DNA of 61,039 nt from an uncultured Oscillibacter sp. (GCF_947654275.1 NZ_CANTJS010000014.1:1-61039); one strand, 5' to 3'; positions 32,493-41,544 are shown, numbered from the stretch's first letter. Notes: generated by a model from the letters alone, not told the origin. Translations and numbers: made by a program.

Positions 32493-32853
32493 GTAGAGTT
32501 GAGAGTTGAGAGAGGAGAGTGGAGATGAAAGCCGGCTGCTTTGCCCGTTGTCCCATATCTTCACTCTCCACTCTTCACTCTCCGCTCTGAAAAAAGTTGA
32601 GAGAGGAGAGTGGAGATAAAAGCCGGTTGCTTTGCCCGCTGTCCCGTATCTTCACTCTCCACTCTGAAAAAAGTTGAGAGAGGAGAGCGGAGATGAAAGC
32701 CGGCTGCTTTGCTCGTTGTTCCTTATCTTCACTCTCCACTCTTCACTCTCCACTCTGAAAAAAAGTTGAGAGAGGAGAGCGGAGATGAAGGCCGGTTGCT
32801 TTGCCCGTTGCCCCTTATCTTCACTCTCCACTCTTCACTCTCCACTCTGACAT
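32493..32853. repeat. Heptad hairpin repeat, family B, four tandem copies
   Basis: Four head-to-tail copies of about 77-100 bp. Each has a left arm of 7-nt units (GTTGAGA, GAGGAGA, GTGGAGA), a conserved core (GAAAGCCGGCTGCTTTGCCC type) and a complementary right arm (TCTTCAC, TCTCCAC). Copies differ by a few bases and by the number of right-arm units. The array fills the space between the desulfurase and MATE genes. Confidence 0.9.
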
Positions 32854-32866
32854 AAAGAGGTATGTT

Positions 32867-34270
32867 ATGTTCACTTCCCTCCGCCGTGAGCCGGGCTTTT
32901 ACAAACGGCTCTTCAAGCTCTCCCTGCCTATGATTCTGCAAAACCTCATCACCTTTTCCCTGGGGCTGATCGACACCTTCATGGTCAGCCAGCTGGGCAA
33001 CGAGGAGATGGCGGCTGTGACCAGCGCCAACGTGCCGGTGTTTATCCTCACCAGCACCATTTTCGGCGTCCAGAGCGGCCTGGGCATCCTGGTGAGCCAG
33101 TATTGGGGCAGGGGGGACACGCAAAGCATCAGCCGGGCCCTGGGGGTAGCCTCCATCATCGGCGGGGCCATCACCCTGATACCGGCAGTCGTGTTCTTCT
33201 GCTTCCCCGTGGAGGTGATGGACCTGCTGAGCAACCGCCACGACCTGAGCCTCCTGGGCGCGCCCTATCTTAGAATCATCGGCTTTGCCTTCGTGTTCAA
33301 TATGCTCTCCTCCATCTATGCCAGCGCCATGCGGTCGGTGGAGAATCCAACATTCGGCATGAAGCTCTTTGGCTTTTCCACCATTTTGAATACGGGGCTG
33401 AACTATCTGCTGATTTTCGGCCACGGCGGCTTCCCCGCTCTGGGGGTGGCCGGGGCGGCCATTGCCACGCTGCTGGCCCGTGTCAGCGAGTTTCTGATCT
33501 GCGCCGTCTGCGCCCTGCGGAGCAGGCTGATTCCTCTGGACCTGGCGGGCTTTTTCCGGCCGGGGCGGGACATGGCGCTGCGCTTTTTGAAATACGCCTC
33601 TCCGGTGGTCCTCAACGAGGCCGTCTGGGGTCTGGGGAACTCCCTGCTCACGGTCATTCTGGGATATACGGACAACTCCGTGGAGATGCTGGCGGCCAAC
33701 GCCGTCATGGGCAACCTGAACCGGCTGTTCCTGGTGGTGTGCTTTGGCCTGGGGGCCGCCACGGCGGTCATCATGGGCAAGGCCATCGGTGAGGGCCAGA
33801 GCCGGGAGAAGGTCATGGCCCTGAGCGATACGCTGATCTGGTTCACCGTTCTGGTTGGCGGCGTGCTGGCCCTGGTCTCTTTGATTCTGGTGCCCGCGGT
33901 CTTTATCCCCTTCATCTTCCCCATGTTCAAGCTTCAGGGGGAGTCCGCCGCCATTGCCGCCGCCCTGGCGGTGACGGCCTTCGCCGGGATTCCCGCCCAC
34001 GCCTGCGCCATCTCCGCCGTCACCGGCATCCTCCGGGCCGGCGGGGACGTGGTCTGGTCCACGGTGCTGGACATCGCTCCGCAGTGGCTTGTCTGCCTGC
34101 CGGTGACGGCCCTGACCGCGCTGGTGCTGAAAACAGGCTGCTGGCCCATTGCCCTGGCCATTCAGCTGGACTGCCTTGTGAAGGTCCCCTTCTGCTTCTG
34201 GCGCATCCGCAGCGGGAAGTGGATCAACGACGTGACGGGAAGCGGAGACCGGAAATCCCTGAAGAAATGA
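32867..34270 (+). CDS. MATE family efflux transporter
   Basis: 467 residues, about twelve membrane helices. LSLPMILQNLITFSLGLIDT, SGLGILVSQYWGRGD and VVLNEAVWGLGNSLLTVI with LGAATAVIMGKAIGEG match the MATE family (NorM/DinF side). The ATG at 32867 follows AAGAGGTATGTT. It exports unknown small molecules. It is a different subfamily from the MATE gene at 15970-17349 and has no local regulator. Confidence 0.9.
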   Translation: MFTSLRREPGFYKRLFKLSLPMILQNLITFSLGLIDTFMVSQLGNEEMAAVTSANVPVFILTSTIFGVQSGLGILVSQYWGRGDTQSISRALGVASIIGGAITLIPAVVFFCFPVEVMDLLSNRHDLSLLGAPYLRIIGFAFVFNMLSSIYASAMRSVENPTFGMKLFGFSTILNTGLNYLLIFGHGGFPALGVAGAAIATLLARVSEFLICAVCALRSRLIPLDLAGFFRPGRDMALRFLKYASPVVLNEAVWGLGNSLLTVILGYTDNSVEMLAANAVMGNLNRLFLVVCFGLGAATAVIMGKAIGEGQSREKVMALSDTLIWFTVLVGGVLALVSLILVPAVFIPFIFPMFKLQGESAAIAAALAVTAFAGIPAHACAISAVTGILRAGGDVVWSTVLDIAPQWLVCLPVTALTALVLKTGCWPIALAIQLDCLVKVPFCFWRIRSGKWINDVTGSGDRKSLKK

Positions 34271-34369
34271 GCCGTTTTTCGAGGACGCCGCGGCAGTCCG
34301 TCCGCGGACTCGAGGCCGTCCGGGAAACGGGACTTGAATCCATAACATGATGGAAGGGGGCGAGGGCCT

Positions 34370-35203
34370 GTGAGCCTGTTCCGCTGTCCTCTCTGCGCCG
34401 GCCCTCTGGAGCGGGAGGCGCATACATACCGCTGCCCCAATGGTCACAGCTTCGACCGGGCGAAGGAGGGCTATGTCCACCTGCTGCCCCCCAATCAAAA
34501 GCACTCCGCCAGCCCCGGCGACGACCGGGATATGGTGTCCGCCCGGCGGGAATTCCTGTCCAAAGGGTATTACCGGCCGCTGCTGGATACCCTCTGTTGT
34601 CAAATCATGTCCCTTTCCGGCGAATGTCCGGTGATTCTGGACGCCGGCTGCGGCGAAGGCTGGTATACCGCCGGCATTCTCCAGGCTCTTGCGGCAGGCG
34701 GAAAGCGGCCCCGGGCGGCGGGGACGGACATCTCCAAGCTGGCCCTTCGGACCGCCGCGAAACGGGCGAAGGAGGCGGAATTCGCCGTGGCCTCCTCCTA
34801 TCGCCTGCCTCTGGCGGATGGGTCTGTGGATGTACTGCTGAACTGCTTTTCACCCCTTGCCCTGGAGGAGTTTCACCGGGTTTTGAGGCCCGGGGGAGCC
34901 TTTTTGTACGTGGTTCCCGGGCCCCTTCACCTCTGGGAGCTGAAGCAGGTCCTTTACGACCGGCCCTATCCCAACGAGGAGAAGGAAACCCCTTATGAGG
35001 GCTTCGCCTACCGGGAGATTGTGCCGGTGGAGGGGGCGGTCACCCTGGAGAGCCGGGAGGACATCCGGAACCTGTTCCATATGACGCCCTATGCCTGGAA
35101 GACCCCCAGGGCCGGAGCGGAGCGGCTGGAGGCCCTGGAGCGGCTGACGGTCCGGATATCGTTCCGCGTACACAGCTTTTCAAAAATTAGGAATCAGGAA
35201 TGA
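34370..35203 (+). CDS. 23S rRNA guanine-N1 methyltransferase, RlmA family
   Basis: 277 residues from GTG. The N-terminal zinc-binding domain has CPLCAGPLEREAHTYRCPNG then H; the S-adenosylmethionine domain has VILDAGCGEGWYTAGIL and LLNCFSPLALEEFHRVLRPG. RlmA(I) methylates G745 in Gram-negatives, and RlmA(II)/TlrB methylates G748 in Gram-positives, giving partial tylosin tolerance; in this host the second is more likely. The last residues (KIRNQE) and stop are encoded within a heptad repeat, so the natural end may have been altered. Confidence 0.9.
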   Translation: MSLFRCPLCAGPLEREAHTYRCPNGHSFDRAKEGYVHLLPPNQKHSASPGDDRDMVSARREFLSKGYYRPLLDTLCCQIMSLSGECPVILDAGCGEGWYTAGILQALAAGGKRPRAAGTDISKLALRTAAKRAKEAEFAVASSYRLPLADGSVDVLLNCFSPLALEEFHRVLRPGGAFLYVVPGPLHLWELKQVLYDRPYPNEEKETPYEGFAYREIVPVEGAVTLESREDIRNLFHMTPYAWKTPRAGAERLEALERLTVRISFRVHSFSKIRNQE

Positions 35204-35276
35204 GGAATTAGGAATTTTTCCGTCATTTCGGTTTTTTAATTCCTAACTCATCATTCCTCATTCCTCATTGCAGGGG
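35187..35276. repeat. Heptad hairpin repeat, family A, copy 2
   Basis: Left arm ATTAGGA, ATCAGGA, ATGAGGA, ATTAGGA; core ATTTCGGT; right arm ATTCCTA, ACTCATC, ATTCCTC, ATTCCTC. It begins inside the rlmA-type gene and supplies its stop codon. Confidence 0.85.
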
Positions 35277-35284
35277 GTGTGTTG

Positions 35285-36340
35285 ATGCTCCAAAGGGAAA
35301 AAGACAGTCTGCGGCGGTATAGGTTTACGGTTTACATCCCGGCCTGCTACGAGGTGCGGCACTCCCGGGCGGAGCGGGTGGTGTGGATTCTGCTGTCCCC
35401 TCTGGCCGTTCTTCTGGCAGGATACTGCCTGATTGTCGTTCTGGGGGCGGCTGCGGCGGTGGGGCTCTGGCATGTGCTGTTCCTCTTCGACGGCTGGAAG
35501 GGGGTGGTGTTCCTGCTGGGTCTTCTGGCGGCGGCGCTGACTGCGGTGCTGCTGCTGGCGGGGCTGGCCCTCATCTGTCCCCTGCTGGCGGTGAAAAGAC
35601 GCCGGGAGAGCCTGACGGTGGACGGCGAGACCCTGACCCTCCGCCGCTGGCGGCAGAGGGACAAGACCTTTACATTCTCTGATATCAGGGCGGTTCAGGC
35701 CCGTCAGGGCCGGCAGACCCTGGTTCTCCGGGACCGGGAGGGCCGGGAGCTGTGCCGCCTGTACGTGACCATGGAGGGGCTGGACATCCTGCTGGCGGAC
35801 CTGCGGAGCCGCCGGGCGCTGTTCGTGGAGCGGGCCGGCGGGATGCCGGAGGTTCCGCCGCCCCTGCTGTCCCCCGGTCCCCGGAGGGAGGAGCAGGCTT
35901 TGGAGCTGCCGGCGGCGGTGCCGGGCTGGTACCGGCTTGCCTATGCCGGGGCCTTCGCCGTGATTTTTGCCGCGCTGCTGGTGTTTGCCCTGGCCGTGGC
36001 CGCCCTGGCGTTTTCCGATGGGGCGCGGGTGGAAGCCCTGTGCCTGGCGCCCTTTGTTCTGCTGGCCGTGCTGGGAATCGCCTGGGTCCGCATGGAGCGG
36101 ATTGAGGTCATCGGGGACCGTATCCGCCGCCGGGACGGGCGGGGCCGGGTGACGGACTGCTCCTTTGACGACGTGGCCGCCGTCCGTATCCGAACCGCCG
36201 TCACCGGCATCGGGCCTGTATCCGGCTGCCGGCTGCTGGACCGGAAGGGGGAAACCCTGCTGGCTCCCGGCGTCGGCATGACAGGCACGGGACTGCTCCT
36301 GGCGGACCTGATTTGCCGGGGCGTGCCCTTCACCTACTGA
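35285..36340 (+). CDS. Membrane protein with two PH-like domains
   Basis: 351 residues from the ATG at 35285 (GTG at 35279 is also possible). The plan is duplicated: a pair of hydrophobic segments (about 32-57, 65-95), then a beta-rich cytoplasmic part with LTVDGETLTLRRWRQRDKTF. This is followed by another pair (about 215-240, 246-265) and a similar part, IEVIGDRIRRRDGRGRVTDC. The second halves resemble bacterial PH-type domains (YdbS/YcxB-like). The function is unknown. Confidence 0.65.
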   Translation: MLQREKDSLRRYRFTVYIPACYEVRHSRAERVVWILLSPLAVLLAGYCLIVVLGAAAAVGLWHVLFLFDGWKGVVFLLGLLAAALTAVLLLAGLALICPLLAVKRRRESLTVDGETLTLRRWRQRDKTFTFSDIRAVQARQGRQTLVLRDREGRELCRLYVTMEGLDILLADLRSRRALFVERAGGMPEVPPPLLSPGPRREEQALELPAAVPGWYRLAYAGAFAVIFAALLVFALAVAALAFSDGARVEALCLAPFVLLAVLGIAWVRMERIEVIGDRIRRRDGRGRVTDCSFDDVAAVRIRTAVTGIGPVSGCRLLDRKGETLLAPGVGMTGTGLLLADLICRGVPFTY

Positions 36341-36345
36341 CAGAA

Positions 36346-36441
36346 TGAGGAATTAGAAATGAGTAATTAGGAAATTTTCCCCATGTTTCAGTAATTCCTA
36401 ATTCCTAACTCCTCATTCCTGATTGATACCCGATTCCTAAC
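36346..36441. repeat. Heptad hairpin repeat, family A, copy 3
   Basis: Left arm ATGAGGA, ATTAGAA, ATGAGTA, ATTAGGA; core with TTTCAGT; right arm ATTCCTA, ATTCCTA, ACTCCTC, ATTCCTG. A residual half copy (GATTCCTAAT) is at about 39350. Confidence 0.85.
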
Positions 36442-36460
36442 GAACGAAAGGAGCTTTATC

Positions 36461-37162
36461 ATGAAGCCCAACCCTACCCGTTCCGCCTTTATCCTCATCG
36501 ACATGGAAAACGGCTTTGTGGACCCCCGGGGAGGTCACTGCATCCAGGGGGCCCTGGCCACCGTTCCCGCCTGCGCCCGCGCCCTGGATCTGGCCCGGAG
36601 CAAGGGCATCCCCGTGTTCTTCGTCAAGCGGATTTACCGCTCCGACGGCAGCGACGTGGAGCTGACCCGCTACGCCGCCTGGAAGGCCGGCGGCCATGCC
36701 TGCACGCCGGCCTCTCAGGGCTTTAACAGCGCCCAGGCCCCGGAGGCCCTTCGTCCTCAGCCGGGGGACTACACCATCATCAAGCCCCGCTGGAGCGCCT
36801 TCTTCCAGACGGAGCTGGACCTGATTCTCCGGCGGCTGGATGTACAGACGGTGATTCTGGCGGGCACCACCACCCCCAACTGCGTCCGGACCACCTGCTA
36901 CGACGCCATCGCCCTGGAGTACAACACCGTGGTGCTGACGGACTGCTGCTCCTCCCAGACCGAGGAGATTCAGGAGGCCAACCTGAACGACATGTGCCGT
37001 GTGGGGGCCATCCTGATGAACAGCCGTTCCTTCGCGGATTACGGCCCGGACACGGTGGAGGACCTCTCCGCCGCCATCCGGGCGGAGATGGAGGCCTCCG
37101 ACGCCTTTCCCGAACCCTTCGCCCCAGGGGCCAGCGGCGCCGGCTGGGTGGACTGGTGGTGA
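36461..37162 (+). CDS. Isochorismatase family cysteine hydrolase
   Basis: 233 residues after CGAAAGGAGC. The catalytic triad of the family can be placed: Asp in FILIDMENGFVDP, Lys in TIIKPRWSAFF and Cys in AGTTTPNCVRTTCYDAI, with the following DCCSS loop. Members hydrolyse amides or imides such as nicotinamide, peroxyureidoacrylate or N-carbamoylsarcosine; the substrate is not evident. It lies just upstream of the inositol operon but has a separate transcript, because the iol promoter follows. Confidence 0.88.
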   Translation: MKPNPTRSAFILIDMENGFVDPRGGHCIQGALATVPACARALDLARSKGIPVFFVKRIYRSDGSDVELTRYAAWKAGGHACTPASQGFNSAQAPEALRPQPGDYTIIKPRWSAFFQTELDLILRRLDVQTVILAGTTTPNCVRTTCYDAIALEYNTVVLTDCCSSQTEEIQEANLNDMCRVGAILMNSRSFADYGPDTVEDLSAAIRAEMEASDAFPEPFAPGASGAGWVDWW

Positions 37163-37324
37163 TTTTTCCCGTATTTTGGGAGCTCCCGGCAGGCGGCTGG
37201 GCCCTCCGCCGTTCAGGCACGCAGGTTTAACGGAAAAACCGGAGCCCTTCTGTCATAACCATAAAAAAAGGCCGAGGGCCTTTGGCAAAATCGGAAAAAT
37301 TTCTGAGCCTGTGGGAAAAACCAT

Positions 37325-37374
37325 TGCATTTTTCTCCGGACAATGTTAATTTTTATGTGACGAAAACGCTTACG
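37325..37374 (+). promoter_or_regulatory. Promoter and catabolite/LacI-type operator of the iol operon
   Basis: TTGCAT (37325-37330), 17 nt, TAATTT (37348-37353), then CGAAAACGCTTACG (37361-37374), which fits the cre consensus (TGWAANCGNTNWCA) except for the two end bases. The operator lies where the transcript starts, a position expected to block transcription. Confidence 0.6.
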
Positions 37375-37487
37375 CAGTGATGCGCCTCTGCGTTTTTGTA
37401 TAAACAGACAGGACCTTTTTCCCGGGCCCGGCACGGGACCGGGGCATTGGCCCGCAAGCCGTTATTTTTCAAGGAGGTCTGATCACC

Positions 37488-38390
37488 ATGTTTGATCCCA
37501 AAACTGTAAACCTTGGCATTGCGCCCATTGGCTGGTGCAACGACGACATGCCGGAGCTGGGCGCTGAGAACACCTTCCAGCAGATCGTCAGCGAAATGGC
37601 CCTGGCGGGCTTCACCGGCTGCGAAATCGGCAACAAGTATCCTTCCGACCCCGCCGAGCTGAAAAAGGCTCTGGACCTGCGGGGGATGCGCATTGCCAGC
37701 CGCTGGTATTCCTCCTTTATTCTGACCCGCCCCTTTGAGGAAGAGGAGAAGGATTTCATCGCCAACCTGGATTTCCTGTCCGCCGTGGGCGCCAACCGTA
37801 TCAACGTCAGTGAGCAGAGCTATTCCATTCAGGGCAAAATGGACACCCCCGTCCTCACCGGAGGCCACAAACACGTGATGGACGACGCGGAGTGGGACCG
37901 CTTCTGCGACGGGCTGAACAAGCTGGGCAAAATCGCCGCCGACCGGGGCTTCAAGCTCTGCTTCCATCACCACATGGGCACCGTGGTCCAGACCAGCGAG
38001 GAAACGGACCGCATGATGGCCAACACCGACCCCCGGTATGTGTTCCTGTGCTATGACACCGGTCATTTCACCTTCGCCGGCGAGGACCCCCTGACCATGC
38101 TGAAGAAATATGTGGACCGGGTGGGCCACGTCCATCTGAAGGACATGCGGCTGCCCGTGGTGGAAGAGGCCCGGAAGAACAACTGGAGCTTCCTCCAGTC
38201 CGTGCGCAACGGCGCGTTTACCGTCCCCGGCGACGGCAATGTGGACTTCGACCCCGTGTTCAAGGTGCTCTCCGACGCCGGCTATCAGGGCTGGCTGCTG
38301 GTGGAGGCCGAGCAGGACCCCTCCAAGGCCAATCCCCTGGAGTACGCCATGAAGGGCCGGAAGTACATCCGCGAGCACACGGGACTTTAA
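37488..38390 (+). CDS. iolE: myo-Inosose-2 dehydratase
   Basis: 300 residues, normal for IolE. A sugar-isomerase TIM barrel with NLGIAPIGWCNDDMPELG at the N-terminus, GFTGCEIGNKYP, KLCFHHHMGTVVQTSEETD and LCYDTGHFTFAGEDP as metal-binding segments, and HVHLKDMR. It dehydrates 2-keto-myo-inositol to 3D-trihydroxycyclohexane-1,2-dione. The ribosome site AAGGAGGT is strong. First gene of the operon iolE-iolB-iolD-zinc ribbon-iolG. Confidence 0.94.
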   Translation: MFDPKTVNLGIAPIGWCNDDMPELGAENTFQQIVSEMALAGFTGCEIGNKYPSDPAELKKALDLRGMRIASRWYSSFILTRPFEEEEKDFIANLDFLSAVGANRINVSEQSYSIQGKMDTPVLTGGHKHVMDDAEWDRFCDGLNKLGKIAADRGFKLCFHHHMGTVVQTSEETDRMMANTDPRYVFLCYDTGHFTFAGEDPLTMLKKYVDRVGHVHLKDMRLPVVEEARKNNWSFLQSVRNGAFTVPGDGNVDFDPVFKVLSDAGYQGWLLVEAEQDPSKANPLEYAMKGRKYIREHTGL

Positions 38391-38460
38391 GGTAAAGAGG
38401 GGACTCCGCCCTCTCCGCCGGGGGCCGGGACAGAGCCCGGCCCCTGTGCCGCACCCTCTG
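38391..38460. repeat. GC hairpin between iolE and iolB
   Basis: GGGGCCGGG with CCCGGCCCC around ACAGAG, similar in centre (GGGACAGAGCCCGG) to the hairpin near 1640. It may tune expression between the two genes. Confidence 0.45.
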
Positions 38461-38533
38461 CCCTCCCTCTTTTTTCAAAAGGGGCGGCATGATGGAGCCT
38501 TTCCTACCGAAATTTATTTGGGAGATGATTCCA

Positions 38534-39334
38534 ATGACCTATTTCAGCAAAAACAATGAACTCCAGCAGGGCTATAACGCCTACATCGACGCCGCGGCGG
38601 ACGATATGGGCACTCAGATGGACGTGGGTCTGCTGGTGATGGAGGCTGGCGACGCCTTTACCTTTGAAGAGGCGGAAAAGGAAATCGCCGTGCTGCTCTT
38701 CGCCGGCAGCGTGACGTATGCCTGGGCGGGGAAGACCGTGGAGGCCGAGCGTCCCGACTGCTTCCACCACGAGGCCTACTGCCTTCTGGCGGGCCGGGGG
38801 GAGAAAATTACCCTCACAGCTAGGGCCCACAGTGAGCTGTACATCCAGAAGACCCTCAACGAAAAGCCCTTTGAGGCTGTCATGTACACCCCCGACACCG
38901 TCCAGACCCAGCACGCCGGCTGCAGCGGCGAGCTGCTGGGCTGCATGGAGCGGGAGATCAAGACCTTCTTCGACCATGACAACGCCCCCTTTTCCAACAT
39001 GGTCCTGGGGGAGGTGCTGAACCACCCGGGCAAGTGGTCCTCCTATCCGCCCCATCACCATCCTCAGCCGGAGGTCTATTTCTACCGCTTCGATTATCCC
39101 CACGGATTCGGCGCGGGCTTCGCCAACGGCGAGATCTATCAGACCGGGCACAACGGTTTGGCGGTCATCACCAGCGGCTTCCACTCCCAGACCGCCGCGC
39201 CGGGCTATGCCATGTGCTACGCCTGGGGCATCCGGCATCTGGAGGGAGACCCCTGGCTGAAAACCCGCATCGACGACGAGGAGCACGCCTGGCTCTGGAA
39301 GCCCGACGCCAACGACCATATCTATCAGGGCTGA
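38534..39334 (+). CDS. iolB: 5-Deoxy-glucuronate isomerase
   Basis: 266 residues from the ATG at 38534, chosen for the GGGAGATG upstream. A bicupin with metal-ligand cluster SSYPPHHHPQPEVYFYRFD (His-His-His-Glu) and, at the end, GYAMCYAWGIRHLEGDPW. It converts 5-deoxy-glucuronate to 2-deoxy-5-keto-gluconate in the inositol pathway. It lies between iolE and iolD, so co-transcription is expected. Confidence 0.93.
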   Translation: MTYFSKNNELQQGYNAYIDAAADDMGTQMDVGLLVMEAGDAFTFEEAEKEIAVLLFAGSVTYAWAGKTVEAERPDCFHHEAYCLLAGRGEKITLTARAHSELYIQKTLNEKPFEAVMYTPDTVQTQHAGCSGELLGCMEREIKTFFDHDNAPFSNMVLGEVLNHPGKWSSYPPHHHPQPEVYFYRFDYPHGFGAGFANGEIYQTGHNGLAVITSGFHSQTAAPGYAMCYAWGIRHLEGDPWLKTRIDDEEHAWLWKPDANDHIYQG

Positions 39335-39378
39335 TCCTGCCTCATTTCCGATTCCTAATTTAAAGGGAGGTTTTTCCA

Positions 39379-41307
39379 ATGGACACCATTCGCTTAACCA
39401 CGGCCCAGGCCATCGTGAAATTCCTGGACAATCAGTATGTCTCCATGGACGGCGTGGAGACCAAATTCGTGGAGGGCTTCTTCACCATCTTCGGCCACGG
39501 CATCGCCGTGGGCCTGGGCGAGGCTCTGGACACCAATCCCGGCTCCCTGCGGGTGATGCAGGGCCGGAACGAGCAGGGCATGTGCCACGTGGCCATTGCC
39601 TTCGCCAAGCAGAACTGCCGCAAGCGCATCATCGCCTGCGCCTCCTCCGTGGGCCCCGGCGCGGCCAACATGGTCACTGCCTGCGCCACCGCCACGGTGA
39701 ACAACATCCCCCTGCTGGTCTTCCCGGCGGACACCTTCGCCTCCCGCCAGCCGGACCCCGTGCTCCAGCAGCTGGAGCAGAGCAGCAGCCTGGCCGTCTC
39801 CACCAACGACGCCTTCAAGCCCGTCTGCAAGTACTGGGACCGCGTCACCCGGCCCGAGCAGGTCATGACCGCCCTCATCAACGCCATGCGGGTTCTCACC
39901 GACCCCGCCGAGACCGGCGCCTGCTGCATCGCCCTGCCCCAGGACGTGGAGGGCGAGAGCTATGACTTCCCCACCTACTTCTTTGAAAAGCGGGTCCACC
40001 GCATCACCCGGCCCGTGGCCGTGGAAGAGGAGCTGGAGGACATCGCCGCGGTCATCGCCGGCGCCAAAAAGCCCCTGGTGATTGTGGGCGGCGGCGTGCG
40101 CTACTCCGGCGCAGGCGAGGCCGTGGAGAACTTCTGTCAGGAGTTCAACATTCCCTTCGGTGAGACCCAGGCGGGCAAGAGCGCCTGCGTGTCCAGCCAT
40201 TCCATGTGCCTGGGCGGCATCGGCGTCACGGGCACCTATGCCTCCAACCATATTGCCAAGGATGCCGACGTGGTCATCGCCATCGGCTCCCGCCTCAGCG
40301 ACTTCACCACCAGCTCCAAGCGGCTCTATCAGCATGAGGGCGTGAAGTTCGTCACCATCAACAACTGCCGGTTCCACGCCTATAAAATGGACGCGGTGAA
40401 GGCCATCGGCGACGCGAAGGTCACCGTCCAGGCTCTGGCGGAAAAGCTCCGGGCCAGGGGCTGGAAGTCCGCCTACACCAACGAGATTGCCGAGGCCAAG
40501 GCCGTGTGGGCCAAGGAGATGGAGCGCCTTGGCTCCATCGAGTACACCGGAGATGACTTCGATCCCATCATCAAGGCCCGGGACCCCCGGACGGTGCCCG
40601 AGTTTGTGAAGCTGACCAACGGCAAGATCACCCAGACCGCCGCTCTGGCGGCCATCCGGCGGGTCATCGACAAGGACGCCACCATCATCACCGCCGGCGG
40701 CTCCCTGCCCAGCTGCATGCAGCGGATGTGGACCACCGACAAGCGGGGCGGGTATCACGCCGAGTACGGCTATTCCTGCATGGGCTACGAGGTGGCCGCC
40801 ACCCTGGGCGTGAAGTTTGCCGAGCCTGAGAACGAGGTTTACTGCGTGGTGGGCGACTCCAGCTTCCAGATGCTCCACAGCGAGATTATGACCATCCAGC
40901 AGGAAAAACAGAAGGTCAATATCCTGATTTTCGACAACTGCGGATTCGGCTGCATCAACAATCTGGAAATGAACCACGGCATCGGAAGCCTGGCCACCGA
41001 GTTCCGCTACACCGACGGCAAGAAGCCCACCGGGGACCTGATTCCCGTGGACTATGCCAAAATCGGCGAGGGCTACGGCCTGAAGAGCTACACCTGCCGG
41101 ACCATTGCCGAGCTGGAGGCCGCCCTGGAGGACGCCAAGAAACAGACCGTGGCCTGCCTCTTCGACCTGAAGGTCATTCCCAAGACCATGACCGACGGCT
41201 ATGAATCCTGGTGGAACGTGGGCCTGGCCGACGTGTCCGAGAAGGAGAGCGTCCGGAAGGCCTGGGAGGGCGTCAAGGCCGGCCGGGACGAGGCCCGGAA
41301 ATACTGA
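39379..41307 (+). CDS. iolD: 3D-(3,5/4)-trihydroxycyclohexane-1,2-dione acylhydrolase
   Basis: 642 residues, the usual length. A thiamine-diphosphate enzyme of the acetolactate synthase family: MQGRNEQGMCHVAIAFAK (catalytic Glu region), SSVGPGAANMVTACATATVN and, in the C-terminal domain, VGDSSFQMLHSEIMTI then FDNCGFGCINNLEMNHG, the GDG..N cofactor motif. It opens the cyclic diketone to 5-deoxy-glucuronate, the substrate of IolB. AGGGAGG precedes the ATG. Confidence 0.95.
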   Translation: MDTIRLTTAQAIVKFLDNQYVSMDGVETKFVEGFFTIFGHGIAVGLGEALDTNPGSLRVMQGRNEQGMCHVAIAFAKQNCRKRIIACASSVGPGAANMVTACATATVNNIPLLVFPADTFASRQPDPVLQQLEQSSSLAVSTNDAFKPVCKYWDRVTRPEQVMTALINAMRVLTDPAETGACCIALPQDVEGESYDFPTYFFEKRVHRITRPVAVEEELEDIAAVIAGAKKPLVIVGGGVRYSGAGEAVENFCQEFNIPFGETQAGKSACVSSHSMCLGGIGVTGTYASNHIAKDADVVIAIGSRLSDFTTSSKRLYQHEGVKFVTINNCRFHAYKMDAVKAIGDAKVTVQALAEKLRARGWKSAYTNEIAEAKAVWAKEMERLGSIEYTGDDFDPIIKARDPRTVPEFVKLTNGKITQTAALAAIRRVIDKDATIITAGGSLPSCMQRMWTTDKRGGYHAEYGYSCMGYEVAATLGVKFAEPENEVYCVVGDSSFQMLHSEIMTIQQEKQKVNILIFDNCGFGCINNLEMNHGIGSLATEFRYTDGKKPTGDLIPVDYAKIGEGYGLKSYTCRTIAELEAALEDAKKQTVACLFDLKVIPKTMTDGYESWWNVGLADVSEKESVRKAWEGVKAGRDEARKY

Positions 41308-41310
41308 TCC

Positions 41311-41523
41311 ATGGACTGCCCCTTCTGCGGCGCGGAAATGGAAAACGGCGTGCTGCAAAGCACACACGGAATCCACTATGATCGTAAACCCTGCTTCGCT
41401 GGCGTACCATTCAATCCCAAAGCCAGAAACGAGGCCCTCGGGCAGTCGAACGGACCGCTTCAGCCTCCGTTTATCACGGTTTCCCGGTGCCCCGCCTGTA
41501 GAAAAATCATCTTTGACTACTAA
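41311..41523 (+). CDS. Small zinc-ribbon protein in the iol operon
   Basis: 70 residues, 3 nt after iolD. Two CxxC pairs: DCPFCGAEMENGVLQST and RCPACRKIIFDY. The N-terminal CPFCGAEMENG pattern is typical of a family of small uncharacterised Firmicute zinc-ribbon proteins (PF20097-like, from memory). No ribosome site of its own, so expression may depend on coupling to iolD. No known role in inositol catabolism. Confidence 0.75.
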   Translation: MDCPFCGAEMENGVLQSTHGIHYDRKPCFAGVPFNPKARNEALGQSNGPLQPPFITVSRCPACRKIIFDY

Positions 41524-41544
41524 ATTAAAGGAAGGTTGATTATC

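Noticed and set aside
32493..32853. CRISPR array
   Set aside because: The direct repeats are longer than CRISPR repeats, there are no unique spacers and no cas genes; these are tandem hairpins.
32729..34603. 624-codon minus-strand frame opposite the second MATE gene
   Set aside because: Same reason; it also runs through the tandem repeats.
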